From contig CM043968.1 of NCBI GenBank assembly GCA_014529385.2, forward strand, positions 29,921,013-29,981,012: 60,000 nucleotides of DNA, read 5' to 3'. The position numbers and the translations under genes were made by a program. Within the stretch, counting starts at the first letter, position 1. The number at the start of each line of letters is the position of its first letter. The notes below the pieces were generated by a model. It worked only from the letters and a program-made list of their open reading frames with translations. It searched no databases and had not been told where the DNA came from. Source of the DNA: Adiantum capillus-veneris. Taxonomy: Eukaryota; Streptophyta; Polypodiopsida; Polypodiales; Pteridaceae. Below are positions 10,507 through 20,959 of the stretch, in pieces.

Positions 10507-11721
10507 CTAGTCAGACGTCTCATCGCGTCCAAGCGGCGTATCTGTCGGATTCTGCAAAAAAAGACAATAAGACAGCTTTCAGTAAGTATAAACATATAAC
10601 GACATTTATAAAACAATACAAAAAATAGAAAAGAGTAAACCCTAATACTAACCATGCCGCCGCGAGAACTGACAATGTCCATCAGGGCGTTTAAGCCCTT
10701 CCTGCCTGCGTACTCGCGCTCGTACGGTGTGGGATCACGTCCTGTCATCGACCACTGTCAAAACATACAAAGATTTCATTATGCTCCCCAAGTGGTGCGA
10801 GCTCCCTGCCTCTACTCGCGCTCTGGCTGCATCCTTTTGTTGCTTCCACTTGTCGGGATTCTCGCGCGCTGCTTTCTTCGCATTCTTCCAATCTTCTTTG
10901 GCTAGCCAATCTGGCCTGTTCCACCCATTCTTGATTGCTTTTTGCACTTCGGAACGCTTGTGTTTGCAGTATTCGCACATTCGAATCTTCATCAGGTTTT
11001 CATTGAAGCGCTGATCCCGTGTTGGAATGGGAAACTCATCATGAAGTATGCTGATGACTCTGTTTTTTAAATCACTTGGTACTTCACTCCATTTGTTTAG
11101 TATGTAGTGTCTAAACAGCTGAGAGCAAAGACCACGCATGCGCGAGATCACCTTCTTGCCGTCATTATCCATGATGATGCCGCCGCTGAAGTCGACGGAG
11201 TAAGACAAGCCCTCTGGCCGGTGACGCGTGAACCTGGGTGTCCCGGCAGGGGTCTCTAGCGGAGTGTCGATGGGGGTACGGACGTCAGGTGTCTCCACCG
11301 GCGTCTGGGCCCCGAAGCGAGGAGTGTCGAGTGGGGTGGCTCCTGGCGGAGTAGGTAGAGGTGTGTAGCTTCTAGGAACAGCCAGCCGTGCAAAACCTGG
11401 CGTAGATGGCGATGCTGTGGCTGGTGTGGGGGCGGGCAAAGAAGGGGAGGGTAAAGAGCCTCGTCGAACACGAGGCGGTGTGGAGGCATCGGTGGCAGAA
11501 TCCCCACAACAACCGCCACCGCCACCACTAGAGCGCCGGTGTCTAGACGAGTGTGAAGCTCGTCTCGTCGACGCCGAAGCTTCGGAGCGCGCCGAATGCT
11601 CCGAAAGAGAGGGAGATGCGGATGGACAAGGAACGCGCGATGATGCGCCAGAGCGACGACGCTCCACGTACCACTGTCTCTGCTGCGGTGACAAAGAAGA
11701 AAGAAACTCCTCATCATCCAT
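10507..11721 (-). pseudogene. TNPA-like CACTA accessory protein (Transposase_24/Ptta type)
   Basis: The likely start is MDDEEFLSSLSPQQRQWYVE at 11721. The N-terminal part is Ser/Pro/Thr-rich, with TPLDTPRFG, TPVETP and TPLETP repeats. The conserved part has FSGGIIMDNDG, HYILNKWSEVPSDLKNRV, EYCKHKRSEVQKAI and NRPDWLAKEDWKNAKKAARE, the pattern of plant Ptta/En/Spm proteins. Near 10745 the frame shifts before MTGRDPTPYEREYAG. A 101-bp GT-AG intron (10552-10652) then leads to a last exon, NPTDTPLGRDETSD and stop. In the family the protein binds subterminal repeats. The frameshift might be an unrecognised small intron, so function is undecided. Confidence 0.85.
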
Positions 11722-12112
11722 ACCTGCATTAAACACACGAATATTTAAACTTAATATTGAATGAATAGAGTAGACAATGACGCAAAGACCATTAAATACA
11801 ATGACGTAATGACACATATAAATACAATGACGCAATGAATTGAGTGATAGAAGAGGCAAGTCGAAAACTCAGAATTTTCAATCAAAAGATGTGAGCGCGA
11901 GTAGAAAAGAGCGTTATACACCATGGAAGGTACTTAGAGAGCCAGAGCTTTTACAACACGGAGCAAAATTGTTCAAATACAATATTTGTGGCTTTAAGAT
12001 ATCTCTCTCTCATCCTCACATAACTCATCATATTTGTCGTACATTGCAAACTTACCTTGGTCGCGCAACCCCGAGAGTACTCCCACTCTTCCTCAGTCAC
12101 TTCGTCACTGCA

Positions 12113-14061
12113 TTATTGTGCGCTTTTCAATTGGTTGTGCAACCATCTTAAGCTCATGAAGGTTGGTAGGCTCTCCAGAACCGCTGGATAGTGCATCGGT
12201 GGTCGTCTTCCCCGTCTCCACTCGATTCGTGCCCTTTGACGCTCTTGCTTTGCATCCTCATATTGTGAAATCCACTTTTGCATCACTAGATTGTGAAGCA
12301 TGCAAAATCGGTTGATTTTAGCCTCTAGATCTTCCATCATCTTCTTCTCAACACCGAGATTGCACATGACAATCCCAGATATGTGCTCATCATCTATGGT
12401 TCGCCATAGCGTGTCCCGGGCTTTATCAAATCCATCTAGCCACTCTCCAATGTACACTAGGGACTCTGATACCAACCAACCTTCTGCCATGCTACCCTCC
12501 GGACGTGCCTTTTGACGCACATATCCCTTAAGCGTTTTCATGAAACGTTCTAAGAAGAACATCCATCTGGAATGAACTGTGCCAACATGTATACACATGA
12601 TAATTGAAGCCCTGCATGTATACACATGATAATAGATCAACTATGGGAAAAAACAAGATTTACAGTGTCTGAGTGAGGAGTGTCAATAGATCACCTGAGC
12701 ATTCTGTTAGCCCGGGATAGTCATGCATGGTCCACATTAGAATGCCTCTGATCAAAGCATTCCGTCGTCCTGTGTGTCGGCTCATATCCACGACCTCTAT
12801 GCCAATCCACAATTGTTGTAGCTCTTCCAATAGTGGACGAAGATACACATCCATATTCCCCACTTGATATCGCCCTGGCACAATCAAGCTTAGCCATAGG
12901 TGCCCCTTCTTCGTAGTCAACCACGGGGGAATGTTGTAGTTGACGATGACAACGGGCCATACACTGTAAGATGTTGATCTTTGACCAAATGGATTTACGC
13001 CATCCATAGCCAGGCCTAAGCGCAAATTTCGAGCTTCCCTGGCAAAATCCGACCATGTTCCATCTATATGTTTCCAGGCTGCGCAATCTGCAGGAATTCG
13101 TAGCACACCATCCGAAGATTTATTCTCCTCATGCCATGATGCTAGGGCGGCCATGGACTTACATTCGAAGAAATGCTTGATGCGAGGAAGCAGAGGAAAA
13201 TGTCGCAAAACCTTTTGTGGAATTTTTGTCCCGTGGAGATCTACTCGATATCTTTCGGAATCACATTTCGGACACTTCTCCATGTCTATGTATTCCCCTC
13301 TGAAAAGAATGCGGTCATTAGGACAAGCGTGGATATAATTGTAATCCATCCCCAAGTTTCGCAAAATCTTTCTTGTTTCATCTCGGGAATCTGGCATCAC
13401 ATTGTCAGCTGGTAGTATGTGCTCTTTCAGCAATCTACACAACATAAAAATACGATAGTCGTGTAAAAATCTATCAGATCATTATACATTTAGAGTTTTA
13501 TTAAAGTAAACTAATTGTAATAGATCACCTGAAAAGCGCTGTGACGCTAGTGTCACTCCATCCAAACTTTGCCTACATGTTGAGAAGAACCAGGAGTGCT
13601 TTCAATCTAGACATACGTGCTCCATTATACAATGGCATATAGGCTTCACTTTTCATATCATCATAGATAAGCCTTTCTGAATCCATGATCGTCTCGATCA
13701 TTTCATCAATCTCGGGCTCAAACATTGCCTCGTTGGGAATGTGCTCTGCATGATCATCCCCCGAGCTGTCAGAGGCTACATCTTGTGGCCTCACATATGC
13801 TGCTTGACCAAAGCGCCTTCGAACACGTCTATTGGGTTACAAGATTGCTTCTTGTTGGCCAGCGTCAGAGTCCGACGAGTTATAATTGGCAACAACTCGA
13901 TCTATAATAGATGGATCGAACTCGCCAAATTCGCGAACGTGCTGCAAAGAAACACGTCTTGTCCGTCGCACAGCATGCTTGCATTGATTACAAGGACATA
14001 AGACCCTCGTTGAGAGATAGGTGTTTCGGTTGGACGGTCCCACATCCTCGTCACTACTCAT
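12113..14061 (-). pseudogene. TNP2-type CACTA transposase, stops and internal deletion
   Basis: The N-terminal transposase-associated region has VLCPCNQCKHAVRRTRR. Further on come RLKALLVLL, then a short GT-AG intron (about 13530-13442), ILPADNVMPDSRDE, YNYIHACPNDRILFRGEY and CPKCDSERY. The TNP2 core follows: LAMDGVNPF, YSVWPVVIVNYNIPPWL and GNMDVYLRPLLEELQQLW. After TMHDYPGLTECSGDLL the expected second half of the core is missing, and sequence resumes in the DUF4218 region with RWMFFLERFMKTLKGYVRQK then ARPEGSMAEGW. In-frame stops occur near 13836 and 13575. The protein would catalyse excision and insertion; this copy almost certainly cannot. Confidence 0.93.
12583..12632. repeat. Short direct repeat at the TNP2 internal deletion
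   Basis: catgtatacacatgataat occurs twice, at about 12585 and 12613. It lies exactly where the TNP2 core stops matching and the DUF4218 part begins. Confidence 0.85.
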
Positions 14062-14123
14062 AATGAGGATAAAAATCTTATAACCTGGACAACAAATTTA
14101 ATATTCTATTGGCATTCTTCATC

Positions 14124-14161
<38 letters not shown>

Positions 14162-14454
14162 ACCTCACATTCTCTAGTCATGTCCAATCCCCGCACACCT
14201 CGGTCTAGAGGTGCACGGAGATCAGAACCACCGGGTTATAATCTCGTCTTTATTGGTCAATACCTATATTTGTGGGTACAAGAAATCTACACACCCACGT
14301 CTACATGATACTGCATGTAGTGGACAAAACCCCTTTGCCTCTTCTCTAGCTGTAGCACTTCACAGCATCTTAACATCTTTTCACAGTAGATCTTTTCACT
14401 GTTCGTCTAACTCTAAACCCTAAACCGTAAGTAATTCTTGCGTGGACTCGATCT

Positions 14455-14690
14455 AACGTAAATAAGCGTAAATCTAAATAAACGTAAATCTAACTAAAAA
14501 TAAACCTAAATCTAATTTAACGTAAGTCTACATCTAACCTAATCTTTAACGTCTTTTGGGATAGTTTCCTACGACGTTAAAACTCTCTTCTTCTTGTGTG
14601 TGTGTGTGTGTGTGTGTACATGTGTGTGGGTAAACCTAAATAAACCTAAGTCTAATCTAATATAACATAAATCTAAATCTAACGTAAATT
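14455..14690. repeat. taaatctaa-rich direct repeat, left copy
   Basis: Contains acctaatctttaacgtcttt, tagtttcctacgacgtta and ctctcttcttcttgtgtgtg. All recur at 15150-15300. A cctaagtctaatctaatata segment here also recurs at 15127. The two copies bracket the captured HMA fragment. Confidence 0.88.
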
Positions 14691-14764
14691 ATGTTATATT
14701 AAAAACAAAGAACTAAACTAACAGGGATTATAAGAACCTTAAAACTGATTTAACACATAATTTT

Positions 14765-15130
14765 TCACATAACTCGGCAAGAGTTGGCATTCTCATCACT
14801 AAAGATGTGAGAGTTAACTTCCGGCGGTGACGCTGCCTCATCTCCATCCACATCTGACGACAGCAATTGGCCCTTTAGACCGTTCTTGCTCTTGTTACTA
14901 ACTTTGAAGTTGCTGTTGAATGACTAGAGGTTGTCTAGATGGTCATTGTGTCGGGGATGTAGTGACTCTTGCCGCCCTGAAGATCCACCTTCTTCCCTAT
15001 CTTCTGAAGACATTTCACCAGTACTTTTGGATCAACGGAGCCTACCATGAGTGAAGGCAGCAATACCCTATATTCCATTGAGGGCTTTCTTCACCCGCTT
15101 CATGCAGGCATCGCAGTCTATGGAGACCTA
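14765..15130 (-). pseudogene. Captured heavy-metal-associated (HMA) domain fragment inside CACTA
   Basis: The minus strand reads VSIDCDACMKRVKKALNGI, then after a stop and frame change GSVDPKVLVKCLQKIGKK. This is the two-halved pattern of a plant HMA domain: MxCxxC-like DCDAC metal site, KRVKKAL helix, later VDP-KVLVKxLQKxGK. It resembles plant heavy-metal-associated isoprenylated (HIPP) proteins. No CaaX end is visible. The downstream frame (FKVSNKSKNGLKGQL and SDVDGDEAASPPEVN) stays open and acidic. The fragment lies between direct repeats in the same orientation as the transposase genes, suggesting gene capture. It has stops and is not expected to yield a functional metallochaperone. Confidence 0.72.
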
Positions 15131-15300
15131 AATCTAATCTAATATAACGTAAATCTAAATCTAGCGTAAATAAACGTAAATCTAGTTAAAAATAAACCTA
15201 AATCTAATTTAACGTAAGTCGACATCTAACCTAATCTTTAACGTCTTTTAAGATAGTTTCCTATGACGTTATAACTCTCTTCTTCTTGTGTGTGTGCGCG
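15127..15300. repeat. taaatctaa-rich direct repeat, right copy
   Basis: Second copy of the 14455-14690 repeat, ending in ctctcttcttcttgtgtgtg. Confidence 0.88.
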
Positions 15301-15480
15301 TGTGTGGATGTGTGTGCCAATGAAAAGAGATAAATGGTATAACCTTTCTATCACCCATGCCAAGTATGATAGATTGATTATGCCATTTCCCTCTTGAATA
15401 ATAGGTCTTGAGTTCAACTCCTCGTCGGCTAGATCTTTAGGTCTTTTAATTTTAATTAGTTTCCTACGACGTTAAATTAG

Positions 15481-15712
15481 TTTCTCTCTCTTTCTCTCTC
15501 AATGTGTGTGCGTTTTTTTTGGATCGTATGCATGTTTTCTCTCTCTTTTCCTCTCTCAAGGTGTGCGTTTTTTGTTTATGCATGTTCTCTCTCTCTTTTC
15601 CTCTCTCAATGCATGCGTTTTTTGTTTATGCATGCTCTCTCTCTCTTTTCCTCTCTCAATGTGTGTGTGCATTCTTTGTTTATGTATGTGTGTGTGCGTT
15701 TTTGTTTTTGTT

Positions 15713-15754
<42 letters not shown>

Positions 15755-15902
15755 AACACTATGTGTGTGTGTATGTGTGTGTGAGAGAGAGAGAGAGAGG
15801 GAGAGAGAAAAAGGGAAAGGGAACATGAGAATGAGGAGAGGGAAGGAGCATACCTGGCTCTCCTTCCTCTCCTTGTGTGTGTGTGTGTGTGTGTGTGTGG
15901 AG

Positions 15903-15945
<43 letters not shown>

Positions 15946-15955
15946 CGTTACCTGC
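15481..15955. repeat. Microsatellite-rich block of the CACTA right arm
   Basis: Four near-repeats built on ctctctcttttcctctctcaa and a following gcgttttttgtttatgcatg (15480-15660) precede (CT)n at about 15718-15750, (GT)n, (GA)n, (GT)n at about 15874-15899 and (GA)n at about 15904-15940. Long ORFs through this block encode only RERERE/SLSLSL-type polypeptides. The solitary CACTA end at 28.5-28.9 kb carries the same succession of tracts, so they belong to the element family. Confidence 0.9.
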
Positions 15956-15963
15956 TCCTTGCT

Positions 15964-16014
15964 TGAGGGCGCCGAAAAACTCAGATCTGAGATCTGAGTT
16001 TTTGGGCGCGCTCG
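15964..16014. other. Subterminal hairpin in CACTA right arm
   Basis: aaaaactcagat, loop ctgag, atctgagttttt, with a GC-rich outer extension. In all 23 pairs with two mismatches and a 5-nt loop. The related end at 28.6 kb keeps a hairpin at the same place with a changed outer stem. Confidence 0.85.
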
Positions 16015-16019
16015 GTTAT

Positions 16020-16153
16020 TTTTTTAGCCCAGCCGGCGTCGCTATGAGCGTCGCAAATTTACAAAGAAATTTGCGACGCTCATAGCGACGTCGGGATTTT
16101 TTTTTTGAGCGTCGTTGTGTGAGCGTCGCTAATATGAATAGCCTCTTGTAGTG
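16020..16153. repeat. CACTA right subterminal repeats
   Basis: Copies of gcgtcgctatgagcgtcgc and gcgacgctcatagcgacgtc, including an inverted pair around aaatttacaaagaaattt, end at the cctcttgtagtg terminus. Confidence 0.88.
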
Positions 16154-16156
16154 TTA

Positions 16157-18258
16157 ATCTACTTCCTAGATTCTCAAAGAGACCCTTCTAGAACACATTG
16201 GTCATTCTAGGATCTTTGTCCGACACTATGGGTGTTAGAAAGCCATGATGCTTGAAAATTTGATATCTGAAGAGGGTTGCCATTGATATGCCTTAATAGT
16301 CTTTTCTGGTAGGCATAGAGTGTGTTTTCTTATTAAGCGTGTCGATTGAAACAATCCAAGTTGCTTACCTCGATCAAATATCAACCCTTGCTATACCACG
16401 CATTTTGAAACATACTCTTGCATGTTTATTTTTCATGATAGACCAACAAAAATACATTTCTACTCCTTGAAGTGTAGATTATAGATTCCCTCTTTGCCCC
16501 GCATAAGGAGAAGTATGGGATTCATACATGACTTTCTTATTGTATGGGTGAGTAACACATAGCCTATTGCCGTTTGGAAGATAACCATTCTTCAAGGTGA
16601 ATGGTTCTTTTTTTTTTCCCTATTGCAAAAAGGCTGTAATTACGTACTTAAAGTTTTAGTCAGTGTAGCATACTCATCTATCTTAAAAGATAGATCATTG
16701 TGAGTTGCTATAGACACCACATTTACCCTTGTCGTTGTGAAAGTGCATCGACCACTTGATTGTGCTTGTTATCCATGTGAAAATATGAAATTTAAATTGA
16801 AAAAGAAAATTTTCCCACCTCATTTGTTTGTTGGAGAGCTTGGTTTCCGTCATGAAGTTCTTGAGGCTTTGTGATCCATTTGTAGGATGAATCGAGTCCC
16901 AAGGGATAGTATTTCCATGTGTTTAGGGCATATAAAATAGCTAGTAGCTCTTTTTCGTATTTGCCCAATACTCACTTATCGAAGTTGAGTCTTTGACTCT
17001 CATAAGCTATGGCATAACCTTCTTGAAGCAAAATAGCTCTAAGACAATCACCACAAGCATGACATTGGACCTCAAATGGCTTTGAGAGATCTAGTAGTGT
17101 GAGCACACGTTGAGAGATAAGATTCTCCTTAATCTTCTTGCACTTTTGCAGTCCATGAATACTTAACGTACTTTTTTGTTAAGTCATGTAATGGGCTTTA
17201 GCGAGAATTTTTTTAATGAAGCATCTATAGTATGCACACATACTTATGAAGCTTCGTACCTCCCATAGATTCCTTGGATTAGCCCATCCTTTTATTATCT
17301 CTAACTTTGTTGGATCCATACGGGTGCCATCTTTAGAGATAATGTGACCTAAATATTGAATCTCTTGTAGGAAAAATTCCCTTTTCTTTTGATTAATGAA
17401 AAGCTTATTCTCTCTACAACTTGAAAGATTACCTGGAGGTGTTGCTTGTACTCCTTAAGAGAATTTGAATGGCCTGAAGATTTTTGTCCATCATGAGTTT
17501 GAATGCGTTTGGAGCATTTGTCAGGCCAAAACTTGTAACTTATCAAATAGATCTTCTACCTGCGGCACGAAAAATCTATTTTTGTTAGTGATCTTATTTA
17601 GTGATCTATAGTCAACACACATGTGATATGCGTCGTTTTTCTTTTGCACTAAAAGTAATGGTGAACAAAATGGAGAGGAGCTAGACCTCACCATCCCTTT
17701 TTCCACCAATTCATGCACTTGCCTCATGATCTCCTCTTGTTGAGCTTGTGAAACTCGATAAGGAGGCTTGTTAGGTAGTGAGCTTCTTGGTAAGAGCTCA
17801 ATTTCATGGTCATCATCCCTCATTTTAGAGGTAGCTCACTAGGGATGTCATCAATGAAAACATCTTGGGATTCATTTAGGAAACTAGACAACTCTAATTC
17901 CTCTTGATTCCCTTTATTGCAAGGATATGGTATTCCCAACTCATTAGCATCTATGTACATTCTCTTTTTCCTGTAGGTGAAGTAGATTCTCCTTCTAAGG
18001 AAATTCATGTTGGAAGCCATGCGGTTAAACCATGGTGCTCCAACAATATAACATTCTCATGTTTGAGAGGGGAGATGAAGAAATCCTCTTTGTCCACATA
18101 GTTTTGGACATGAAGCCTTAATTTTCCAATGAAAGAAGTAACTGAGACCTCTTGTCCCTTGATAGCTCCATTGGCTTTCAATGCATCTCCCATCTCATGG
18201 GCTTGTATGCCTAGCTTAGTGGTCAACTCCATGGATATGAAGTTATGGGTTGAGCCAG
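16157..18258 (-). pseudogene. gypsy pol remnant: protease, RT, RNase H, integrase N-part
   Basis: Reading down from 18258: a retropepsin GSTHNFISMELTTKL whose DSG motif is broken by a one-base loss at about 18258. RT follows, with PYRVSQAQQEEIMRQVHELV, SSSPFCSPLLLVQKKND, MCVDYRSLNKIT and FGLTNAPNAFKLMMDK. The YxDD segment expected next is missing, so part of the palm is deleted. Then SFIKKILAKAHY-like thumb, the RNase H region KELLAILYALNTWKYYPLG, and integrase VSDKDPRMTNVF plus FENLGSR up to the CACTA insertion. Multiple stops make this inactive. Confidence 0.85.
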
Positions 18259-19230
18259 GTCAAACAAAATAAAGGCATCATGGTCTTGCATATTTCCCCA
18301 AGCACAGGAAATGAGAAATCCTTGGCAATGAGCATCCTCTTTTGGAGCTTCAAACATAGAGGCTCTATGAGTCTCATTGCGGGAAATTCTCTTGGGGCAA
18401 GGACGATAACCATGGTCTTGCTCCCCACACTTAAAACATTTATGGTCCTTACAAAAAGCTTCTAGCTCTTTAGGAGAGAGTTTATATTTACCTTTGTAAA
18501 CTCCCTTCTCCTTGGACCGATTGTTGTTGTTGTTGGAATAGCCTTGGTAAGAATTTTGGGCATTGATTTTTTCCTTGGCATCACTTTTGTCTTTATTTTC
18601 CATGGGCTTGACATTCCGTCTAGCCCCTTGTTGGAAATTGATGCACCAAGCAACCGTGGTGTGGTGGATTACTTTTGTGATAAAGGAACCAGGCCATTGA
18701 GAGTTGACATACTCGGCCATCTCTTTGGGTAATCCCGCACAGAATTGTTGCTTTTGCTCAGCAAATTCTATCTTTTGGAAGATAGTAGCCTTTAGATGTA
18801 AATCCCAAAATTTTTCACATATTTGTGGATAGACTCATGAGAGAGAAGCTTTAAACTTCACCATTTGGTGAGCACTTTGTCCTTTGCATCGTTTGCAAGG
18901 AATTGCTTCATGATGGAAACTCGTAGAGTTTTCCATGTCTTTGGGGCTTCTCCGTTGTCACGAAGGCTAGCCCACCATTGACGAGATTATTTTTGGAAAT
19001 ACATAGCTACATGGCATATCTTGGAAGACTCCGTGAAGCCCTCGTCTCCAAAGGCCGCATCAAATTGTTGGATGAAGGCCAATACTTTGTTAGTAGCACC
19101 AAAGGTGCCATCATAGGTGAGAAAAGAGATACTCTTCCCTCCCTCTTTGAACTTCTTGAGCTTTTGGGACCTTCGCCCTGGACAGTCTTTTCATGATCTA
19201 TTTTGAGCCTATGAATCAAGTCAATACTTA
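18223..19230 (-). pseudogene. gypsy gag remnant with CCHC zinc knuckle
   Basis: Retrotrans_gag-like segments include AFIQQFDAAFGDEGFTESSK, VSIMKQFLANDAKDKVLTKW and SHESIHKYVKNF, with stops between. The C-terminal part has an N-rich KEK-containing linker and one CCHC knuckle, CFKCGEQDHGYRPC. In the family Gag packages element RNA into virus-like particles. Confidence 0.82.
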
Positions 19231-19811
19231 ATTTGGCCTAAAATGTCAAGAAAAAGTAAAAATATGAGTTTTGACAAACTCTTGAAAATTTTACCTCAAC
19301 GTGTCCTTGAGCTTACCCATTGGTTCATACAACTTTTAAGCTTACTCTCCAGTCGGACTGAGTGGTTTAGAGTCTTTTCGTGCTATTTCTAGCCGTAGAC
19401 CTGAAATTCTGCAACTTCCAATAATAACTCACACTTGATTCTTTCAGAGAGAGAAATGTTTTGAATCCACCTCGGATTCTACTTACCCTACTCCTAGATT
19501 CTCATGCAAAGGGATTGTGGAAAGTGTCCACAAACACTAGTTTTCTTGTTCTTTATGGTTTTGTGAGCATTGATCTTAAGACTTGTCTTGTCTACCAATC
19601 ATTCTCAAATCCTACTCTATCTTTACAATCCTACAATCCTATAGGCACTCGGCAAGTACAACTTACCTCCAAGCTACCTCTACACAGCAAAAGACGACAA
19701 TCTTAAGCTATGCGGTTTCTAAAACGAAAGCTTTACTCTAGGTGAACCTAGAGGAAGTTAATGGACAACTACACAAGACGCTCGTGTTTTTACTAGTTGA
19801 GGTCTATTCGT
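19231..19811 (-). other. gypsy leader between PBS and gag
   Basis: No coding signal. This is the expected place for the leader. Confidence 0.5.
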
Positions 19812-19828
19812 CCCTGGCAGCGGTGCCA
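19812..19828 (-). other. Primer-binding site of gypsy element
   Basis: The minus strand reads TGGCACCGCTGCCAGGG two bases after the LTR terminus ccaca. Its position and TGGCxCCG start are those of a plant gypsy PBS. The tRNA was not identified. Confidence 0.7.
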
Positions 19829-19830
19829 AA

Positions 19831-20844
19831 TGTGGGACGCATGTCTAACCTCACCATCCTATCTTATTGCAGTATTAGCGAGAACCACGATTAAATTGTC
19901 AATCCATGGGACGAAGTTGACTCGACTAGTGCATAGAGGCTACAAGAGGTTTTCAATCTCTCGGAAAACAACTAACAACTCGAATCTAACTCAAGCTACA
20001 CTCAAGTGACTGAAATCACCAAAAGCCAATGGCTCATCGACAAACAAATCACATCCGTTACAGCATCAGATGACATCCAAACACAATAAAACTTCTAGGA
20101 CATGTTTATAAGACCTAAGCATACATGCTTATGGTCTCAAACCCCACTTTAGGTCAAGTTCCAAAATCGCGATTATTAACAGCAGAGTGGATTTTTGACC
20201 TAGTCGTTTTTTTACCCAGAATGCATCTAAATGCTTAGCAATGATGCCCCAATACCCCGCCTATGCTTAGTTTTTGATTTGAAAGTGTAAATTCCTAGCT
20301 ATGATGAAATTAGGCTGCGGGTCAGCGACGTCAAAAGCTACGAAATACTGTGATGTATTTACGTCAATGTGTAGAGCTCTTACCTGCGGCTGCAATGCAA
20401 CAAACACAATCTCAATGTGACAATCGGGGAGGGAGTAGGAAGTGAGAGAAGGAGAGAAGTGAGCGCCGTTAGCTCACACAGTGTATTTCTTATCCAAAAA
20501 CTCAATGAAATCTTTACAAAGTTGGCTTTTATACCTTAGCCAAGGTCTAGAATGTGTAATGTCCGGCGCCCAAGACCTTTGAGACTCCACACTTATTGTA
20601 TCTGCAATCTAGGTACACTAAGTGACCTATGCTTTATATCTTGGAACTCTTATTGAGCGTGTAACATGTTACAATTATCACAATGGCTAAATAAATTGGG
20701 AAATTACTATACATGGCCATTTTGGAAACATGTGAAAAGTGTGTAACTCCAATCTTCACTGCTTCTTCATATTCATCTTCGATGTGCATTCATAAGGCTT
20801 TGATCTTTAGCAACTTCTGTTAACGGACGTCGGCTCAGTTAACA
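19831..20844 (-). repeat. 5' LTR of gypsy element
   Basis: On the minus strand it starts TGTTAACTGAG at 20844 and ends CCCACA at 19831, about 1.0 kb. The U3 part matches the LTR at 47647-48567, for example attttggaa, gtgtaactccaatct and cttcgatgtgcat on the plus strand. A TATA-like ggtataaaagcc lies at 20535-20524. Confidence 0.85.
20524..20535 (-). promoter_or_regulatory. LTR TATA box
   Basis: The minus strand reads ggtataaaagcc, at the position equivalent to ggtatataagg in the related LTR at 47.95 kb. Confidence 0.7.
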
Positions 20845-20959
20845 ATGCTCAACCAAAAAAGAGCTTTATTTCACTTCTAAGTGCAAAACCTTGCACACAC
20901 TTTATTCAAGCCAACTGTCAAACCTTCAAGTGGGTTGCCCCACCGCCTGCATCACATAA

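Larger units (their letters stand above)
9907..16153 (-). mobile_element. Complete CACTA (En/Spm) DNA transposon, 6.25 kb
   Basis: The left end reads cactacaagagg and the right end is its reverse complement, cctcttgtagtg. The trinucleotide tta flanks both sides (9904-9906 and 16154-16156), the 3-bp duplication expected for CACTA elements. Both subterminal regions hold clustered gcgtcgctat motifs in both orientations. Both genes run on the minus strand: TNP2-like (14061-12113), then TNPA-like (11721-10507). The TNP2 gene has stops and a large internal deletion, so the element looks non-autonomous. It also carries an HMA-domain gene fragment and long microsatellites. Confidence 0.96.
9181..20844 (-). 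mobile_element. Ty3/gypsy LTR retrotransposon (chromodomain-type), degraded, split by a CACTA element
   Basis: Reading the minus strand gives the order 5' LTR (20844-19831), PBS, gag with a CCHC knuckle, protease, RT, RNase H, integrase and chromodomain-linked tail. This is the gag-PR-RT-RH-IN order of Ty3/gypsy. The integrase is interrupted at 16156/9906 by the complete CACTA element 9907-16153. Every module carries stops or frameshifts, and the 3' LTR was not found. Once the CACTA element and one tta copy are set aside, the integrase frame joins across the gap through AYHPQTD. Confidence 0.9.

Noticed and set aside
14405-14430. Telomere-like taaaccctaaacc
   Set aside because: Only two units, so a telo-box-like coincidence rather than an interstitial telomere.
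15502-16085. Long overlapping ORFs of SLSLSL/CVCVCV/RERERE type
   Set aside because: They are translations of CT, GT and GA microsatellites. The same applies to ORFs at 92-301, 27851-28309, 28551-29069, 33987-34548, 54269-54643 and 57145-57384.
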